Positions 58,436 to 64,000 of a DNA stretch of 64,000 nt are shown piece after piece (position 1 is the first letter of the stretch; every line of letters starts with the position of its first letter). The DNA comes from Istiophorus platypterus. Lineage: Eukaryota; Chordata; Actinopteri; Istiophoriformes; Istiophoridae. The notes beneath the pieces are model-generated. The model worked only from the letters and a program-made list of their open reading frames with translations. It searched no databases and had not been told where the DNA came from. Location of the stretch: contig CM029128.1 in NCBI GenBank assembly GCA_016859345.1, positions 18,210,104-18,274,103 on the forward strand. The letters are read 5' to 3'. The position numbers and the translations under genes are program-made.

Positions 58436-58867
58436 TTCCAGTTTGGATTTGCGCAAGCTAAACTGACTCCTAAATAATATGATTTACAGATGCACGCCAA
58501 GACCTAGTTTTTAAAATATAAAAAACTTAAAAAAAGCGTTAAGTAATCGCAACATTTCTAATATATCTTTAAAGCTTTAAGGATGAAAGTCTGATAGAGA
58601 TTTTGTCAACCCCTGGCTTTGGCTTTCTTTTTTTTTTCTTCTTTTTTTAGTTTTGATTTGTAGTCGACAGATAATTTGATTTTGACTTTGGATTTTTATC
58701 TTGGTCTCCTCTGTGGTCTCTTCTTCTCTCTCATCTCTTGCAAATTTCACTTGCTGTCTGCTGTTACTGCTAGAACCTAAAAATATTCTTGAAATCTAAA
58801 CTAAGCTTGATCTACTTTAGGCTAAGAAGGCTGTTTATTTTAATCCTTTTATAAATCTAAATTTAAA

Positions 58868-58905
58868 AAAAAGAGAGAAAGAGAGAGAGAGAGAGAAGAG
58901 AAGAT
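58868..58905. repeat. (GA)n microsatellite
   Basis: A purine tract dominated by AGAG units. Confidence 0.85.
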
Positions 58906-61424
58906 ATGAAGAGTTTTAGACAGCTGATTAAACCCAGTGTAAACTACCTGCCAAGCAAATGCCAAGAGCAAAGAGCAATTTTAGCTATTAAATTGGACCA
59001 TCTGATGGTCAAAGACCCAAATATTTTTTGGGTCTTCGGCTGCTGGATGCTTAACTTGGGGGAGAAGAATATCTGTACACACAAGATGCAAAGCAAACAA
59101 ATGACATGAAAAAAAAAAATAATGTTTTAATAAAACTAATAATAAATCTAATATTTTCAGTGTTTCTTTTAAATTCTCTTGCCAAAAACAAAAAAAAAAA
59201 AATAAAGATTTTTGATTACATTTTTAAAACTATAGGGTCCGCATATCATTGGTTGACTGACTGTAATGCCAATGATAAAACAAAGGTAACGGCCAAAAAA
59301 AAAAATCAAAAAAAAAAAAAAAAGATATTTCTCTATGATACTGTGTACTGTATAACATTGATATCTTATTTTCAATGGACACATAGAGACAGATACATGA
59401 TAACAGCACTAGCACTAAAAGTGAAAAGACAAAATGAAAAGCCAGACAACTGTCCACACCTCCACATCCACAATCCACACACCACACCACACTATTTACA
59501 TTTTATTACATTGTGTAGTATTGTGACTGAAGAAGAGCATTACAGGAAGTTAAAAAGCTCGCTATGTGTCAAATTTTTTTTTTTTTTGGGGGCAAATAAT
59601 AATTTTTTTTCGAGTCGATGGTCTGTCAATTACTGAAATCTGGAGCGAACAGGCCTCTGTGAAAAATTGATCCATATTGATCAGGCCTGCAGTCCCCCTA
59701 GAAGGCTTTGCAGGATGTTGGGAGTAAAGCTAGAATCTAACATCCGGAAGACTCTTTGTGTTCTCTGCAGCATGAATACTTCAGCTGGGGCATCAGGACA
59801 AGCAAGAAAGCGAGCACTGAGGGGGCTCACACATCTATAATTTATGCGAGGACTTCACACTACATGAGAAACTCATCAGATAGGCAGGCATCCATCTGCA
59901 GATGACTCACTCAGGCAATCCATTTCCATCATCGGCTCTGTTTATGTCAAAGCACTGGCAGAGCAATGTCTTTTTTTCCTCCTTGCCTCAGCCAGAAGAT
60001 GTGGGCTCCATTTCAGAGGCATCCAGCAACTACAGACAGCAGCTCCGTGCAAAACGCTGCTGGATTGCTGCATTAGAGTGACCCTCAGACATCATTTATG
60101 GTGCACTTCTTCACATCATCTACATGGACACATTCAGGTCGGAACAAATGTGTTTCAATAGAAAAAAAACACTTTAGTATGACACAAAACGCAACACAGG
60201 GAGCTGAAGACGTGCAGTTTGCAGACTAAGGAGCCGCTGTCATGCTAAGCGCTAAAGCATGTAGGAGTTCATGTATGACAGGCTCTGTCTGTTCCTACCT
60301 CCCCTTTGCACCCACTTTGTGTTTTATGCATAACTCTCCAACTACAGGCACTTTCGACTGTTTAAAACAATAAAAACTCAAAATGAAATTACTTTAGTCC
60401 ATTCTATAGTTGTTAAAAACGTTTTCACAAGTCCTGATCAAGATAGGGCAGCAGGTTTGAACACCTTCAAGGGAATATCTATAAGGCCTTTTAATGCTGC
60501 CAAAAAAAATTCAGCACCATCGCAAGATGAAAGAAAAGAATGGATTTACATTTAAATTTAGATGAAAAGGGTTTGAAAATTTATCAAACAATTCACTTTA
60601 CAAAGCCTAAATGAGGGTCATCAGGTAAAGATCATTTAATTGCTGAAATGGTTTAGCTGCTATCACAACATTTGACACAGCAGCATAGATAATAAACATA
60701 CAACGGCTGCCGGCTGGTAATTTTAAGGACAAAATGATCTACTTTAAGGCAGTGAGCCGTGAAGGCTGCTCGGTGAGCTTAGCCAACATTTCCTCAGTTA
60801 GACTAGTGTCTGAGCAGTGTAGCTAGTTAAATTGTTTTCCCTTTAGAAACCGGGAAAATCATTTTACGGTAAAGTGCTACAGCAGTACACAGCATGTATG
60901 CTGGTGCACAGCATGTTTAGCTGAAACAGATAAATGTTTATATGTATGTTCCAACACCCAAAAAAATAAAGATAAAAATGAAACTGATATCTACTGATTC
61001 ACTTTTTTTTTTTAACCAACTGGTTGGAGTATAAAGGAAAAAAAATAAACTTTAAATTTCCTTTTAAACTGCATTATAATTAGATAATCAACAATTTTAT
61101 CTGTTGGGGTATTCGTTCATATTTCTGAATTGTCTGTTAAAATTGTCGCTACATTTTGTCAGTTTAATTTTGACATCAGAGCACTTTACCAAAACAACTT
61201 TCTATCAACATTGGCTGAATTTGTATACAGTTGGTCCTCACATGGTCCTCAGTTGCTTTCAAAGTTCGATAATGTGTAAACCACTTTGAAACTGCCTGAG
61301 AATATTATTTGTGCTATTTACATAAACTTACCTCGCCATCCATAAAAAATAAAATCCAACCAAATGCACAGAATGATGATAATGAATGTATTAAGGTAAT
61401 GAGACATAAACAAAGCTGGTTTTA

Positions 61425-61625
61425 AAACACACACACACTCACACACAAACATCCCTCTCGTAGCCTTGCAGAGGACTGTGTGGGTGGTGTATGAGTCCTT
61501 TTGTGTGAGTGGGCAGCTGAAAGTGTGAACTGAAGAGTGTGTCTGCGTGTGTGCGTCTGCGTGTGGATTATTTGTGTGTACCTAAGTTTAAAACCCCGAG
61601 ATGATCTGTGTGTGAGTCTTAATAG
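61425..61625. repeat. AC/TG-rich compound simple-sequence region
   Basis: A short (CA)n block at about 61427-61449 is followed by interrupted GTGTG/TGCGTGTG blocks to about 61615. Confidence 0.7.
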
Positions 61626-63256
61626 GCCTCTGTGTTGTGTTGATCCAGCAGCAAACAAGCAAAGTTATTATATAATGGCTGCAGAGCAGATTGGTCCAGC
61701 TTTAATGATGTGTGAGTAGTGGCTGAGAGGGCCGGGAGAGAGGCAGACGAGGGCTTCATAACCTCATTTAATACGAGGCTTTCACGCCGTCTGGGCCATC
61801 CAATAAGTAGTGAGCTTTATGCAAACTGGCCATGGCAGGCACGCCGAGGCTGGGAGGGTAATAATTAGGGGCTCTGTCCAACACAGTTATTTTTCCACTT
61901 ATTTTTAGTGGTTCGATGGTGCTAGGGACTTGTCTCCTACTGTCTTTGTGGCTGGCTTTGGAGGCCGGCGTTTTGTGAATCCCAGATTCCTCAGTTGAAG
62001 CTTATTTACTTCAACAAGGAAAACTGCCTTTGAAAATGGATCTGTCCAGGCTGAGCTCCAGATGGACACTATGTGCCAAGATCCAGGAGCCAAACACATC
62101 TGACCAACCAAACAGCCTCAGCTTCTTCATAAATCATACTAATCCTTTGCTCTTGACTGGTTTAAACTCTAATAGACACTAAAGATTTTTTATTTTTCCT
62201 TTGAAACTATAATATTAGTATTTTGTCCTAACATACTAATATTATAGCATACATATAATATGTTTTGTGGGGGTTTTTTTTAACGTTTTGTCACTGTCCA
62301 GTAAAAATCATGGATTTTCATATGCAGTGATTTTTAGGTTTCATGCAAAATTAAGGACTAAATTCTCCTTAATGATTTGCGAAGATTTTCCTTCATCCTT
62401 AAGTAAAAAAAAACAACAAAAACCATTAAAACAATCAAACGGATCAAATTATATATATAAATGTATAAAGTAGTTTCCATTTGCTGCACAATAGTCCAGC
62501 AGTAGTTGAAAGCTCCGGAACAATCATTTTTGAAGGTTTAGGAAGTGGACTTTCTCTTGAAGGCTAAATCCTTTTTCCATCCCACTTTCCTCTGTGGAAA
62601 GTGGATCTGAAAATACTGTCAAATGAAAGTGGAAATAACATGTTCCAGTATGTTGAATGAGTCGAGGAATTTGTTAACCAGCTGCCCACAACCCTCTTCA
62701 ATATCCCCTTAAACAGTGCATGTAATTTACATGTTTCCTGTCTGAAGTTAGGAAAAGAGGAAAAAAAACATCATACTACGTTTGAGTCTAGCTCGTTCTG
62801 GAGGAACACAGCTGATGAATGTTGATTTCCTCAGCCTTGTGATTAATTTAGCAGCTGACTGCAACACAGAGAGACACCACAGTGTTGTGTGATTTATAAT
62901 TCACAGCACTGTTCAATGACTTTAGACTGGCCTCATTTTCAAAACACCTTTTTCCCCCCAATTACAGAAACTATTTATATTAATACTTGGTATAAACACA
63001 CCGAGGCCCAGAGCTGAATCCCCTCGGGGGGAAAAAATATATGAAAACGTTTGACTGTTAATAATAAAATGAAAATAGCAAGCGGCTGTTTGATTGGCTC
63101 GCGCTCTTGGCTCAGGCTCTCTGACTAAATGTCTCGTTATCTTTTCATTTTTATGTGCATGTTATGTTAAAGTGATGCTTTTCGACGTTTCCTGTTGTGA
63201 TGAATAAACTCGCTGTCTCTCGCCACAGAATATCTCCTCCGCGCGAAGATCTCCTC

Positions 63257-63322
63257 TGTGTGCGCGCGTGTGCACGCGTACGTGAGTGTGTGTGTGTGTG
63301 TGTGTGCGTGTGTGTGTGTGTT
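63257..63322. repeat. (TG)n microsatellite with CG interruptions
   Basis: Alternating TG units are interspersed with GCGCG and TACG, which can adopt Z-DNA in principle. Confidence 0.9.
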
Positions 63323-63966
63323 GTAAAAATCTTGTTTCCTAGGTAACCAGGATGGCTGAGTCTGCTCATGTATCTGGAGCTGCAGGGATGCTCCCAACGC
63401 TCACTTAAACAGTCCAAAGAGCGGGGTCAGAGATTGCGCTACGTCCACGCCGCGTTCCTGGTTTTCCTCCCCGTCCGCATGACTGAAGTCACGGGACGGC
63501 TGGGGAGACGGATGTCCCTGACATCCCCTGTGATGAATGAGCCGTCCGGGGGAGTCGGTCCACTTTACGCAGAGAGCTGCAACACAAATCAGCCTCCCCT
63601 TCCAGTTTGGAGGAAAAGGAACTCGCATCAAAGCCCCTTGTCCACGGATCAGCTCTGACCTGAAAGCCGCTAGGCTGGAATAACCTCCCTCCCTCCTCCC
63701 TCCATCTGCTCTTATTGCAATCACGCTATTTAAGAGAATCTCACCACCGCCTGGTTCTCATTTCAAACCCACAAGCATTAACAAAGCCCAAATATTAATC
63801 TGAATTAATCTGGCAGCATGTCCATGCCCTGCAGGCATGCAACCAAACGCCGGCATGTGCGCTCCCCTAAATGATCTCGCCTCTCATGTCACATTATGAG
63901 TAACACGGCGATCGAGTGTATTTTGATCGAGTGCATTTATTTTTCATAGGAGCAGCTTCTGCTCCA

Positions 63967-64000
63967 GCGTCGTCGTCGTCAGCAGCAGCAGCATCAGCAG
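63967..64000. repeat. CGT/CAG trinucleotide repeat at the window edge
   Basis: Four CGT-type units are followed by CAG units running to the last base, so the length is unknown. Confidence 0.85.

Larger units (their letters stand above)
58440..64000. other. Gene-free right end of the window
   Basis: No exon with recognisable coding content. A/T homopolymer runs are concentrated at 58860-59350 and around 59570-59600. Two moderately GC-balanced, low-homopolymer stretches (about 59640-60120 and 61700-62130) stand out as possible conserved non-coding sequence. From about 63050 to 64000 CpG content rises, with microsatellites at 63257-63322 and 63967-64000. This may be the upstream edge of a gene beyond the window. 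The open frames at 63368-63724 on both strands show no domain. Confidence 0.45.

Noticed and set aside
63368..63724. Open frames of 96 and 107 codons on opposite strands near the right edge
   Set aside because: No domain; likely chance frames in CpG-rich upstream sequence.
1..64000. CRISPR arrays, bacterial operons, tRNA or rRNA genes
   Set aside because: None seen; the sequence is vertebrate nuclear DNA with spliced genes.

Overview
The window is nuclear DNA of a teleost fish, probably a percomorph. It carries intron-rich vertebrate genes, AT-rich introns and spacers, many microsatellites, and interspersed repeats of kinds common in fish. The gene order tsc1 (minus), gfi1b (plus), gtf3c5 (plus), cel (plus) is the order and orientation found on human 9q34. 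Fish-specific content follows: a tandem cel duplication, a decayed third cel copy, a Rieske-oxygenase gene of the Neverland/DAF-36 family that mammals lack, and a tail-anchored RING-finger gene.

Layout. 1-7480 holds the 5' end of tsc1 on the minus strand: a CpG-rich non-coding first exon with a TISU/YY1-type ATG, a 5.6 kb intron, and the first two coding exons. The rest of tsc1 lies off the left edge. 7.5-10 kb is an AT-rich spacer with a long ATT/ATC microsatellite, ending in a gfi1b promoter region with GATA and GFI motifs. 10,574-13,644 is a complete six-coding-exon gfi1b (328 aa). 13.7-22.7 kb is a gene-free gap with GATA-motif clusters. 22,938-29,475 is a complete 11-exon gtf3c5 (527 aa), with a hAT-like MITE in intron 9. 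A LINE reverse-transcriptase fragment follows. 30,868-42,475 holds two intact 11-exon bile-salt-activated lipase genes in tandem (555 and 556 aa). 43.9-45.5 kb is a third cel copy reduced to parts of exons 1, 5, 10 and 11. 45.9-47.6 kb is a block of mobile-element remnants. 47,792-54,887 is a complete seven-exon nvd gene (452 aa). 57,369-58,169 is an intact RING-finger/TM gene. 58.4-64 kb shows no recognisable gene.

The genes are a syntenic neighbourhood, not a pathway. tsc1 is the TSC-complex regulator of mTORC1; gfi1b is a blood-lineage repressor; gtf3c5 is a Pol III factor. The cel genes (digestive lipid and cholesteryl-ester hydrolysis) and nvd (a cholesterol 7,8-dehydrogenating oxygenase in studied animals) both act on sterol lipids, but nothing in the sequence shows that they work together.

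All exon boundaries were read by eye from reading frame, splice dinucleotides and phase. The total phase is consistent in every complete gene. No alignment or transcript data were available, and calls on interspersed-repeat families rest on recalled resemblance to known fish repeats.
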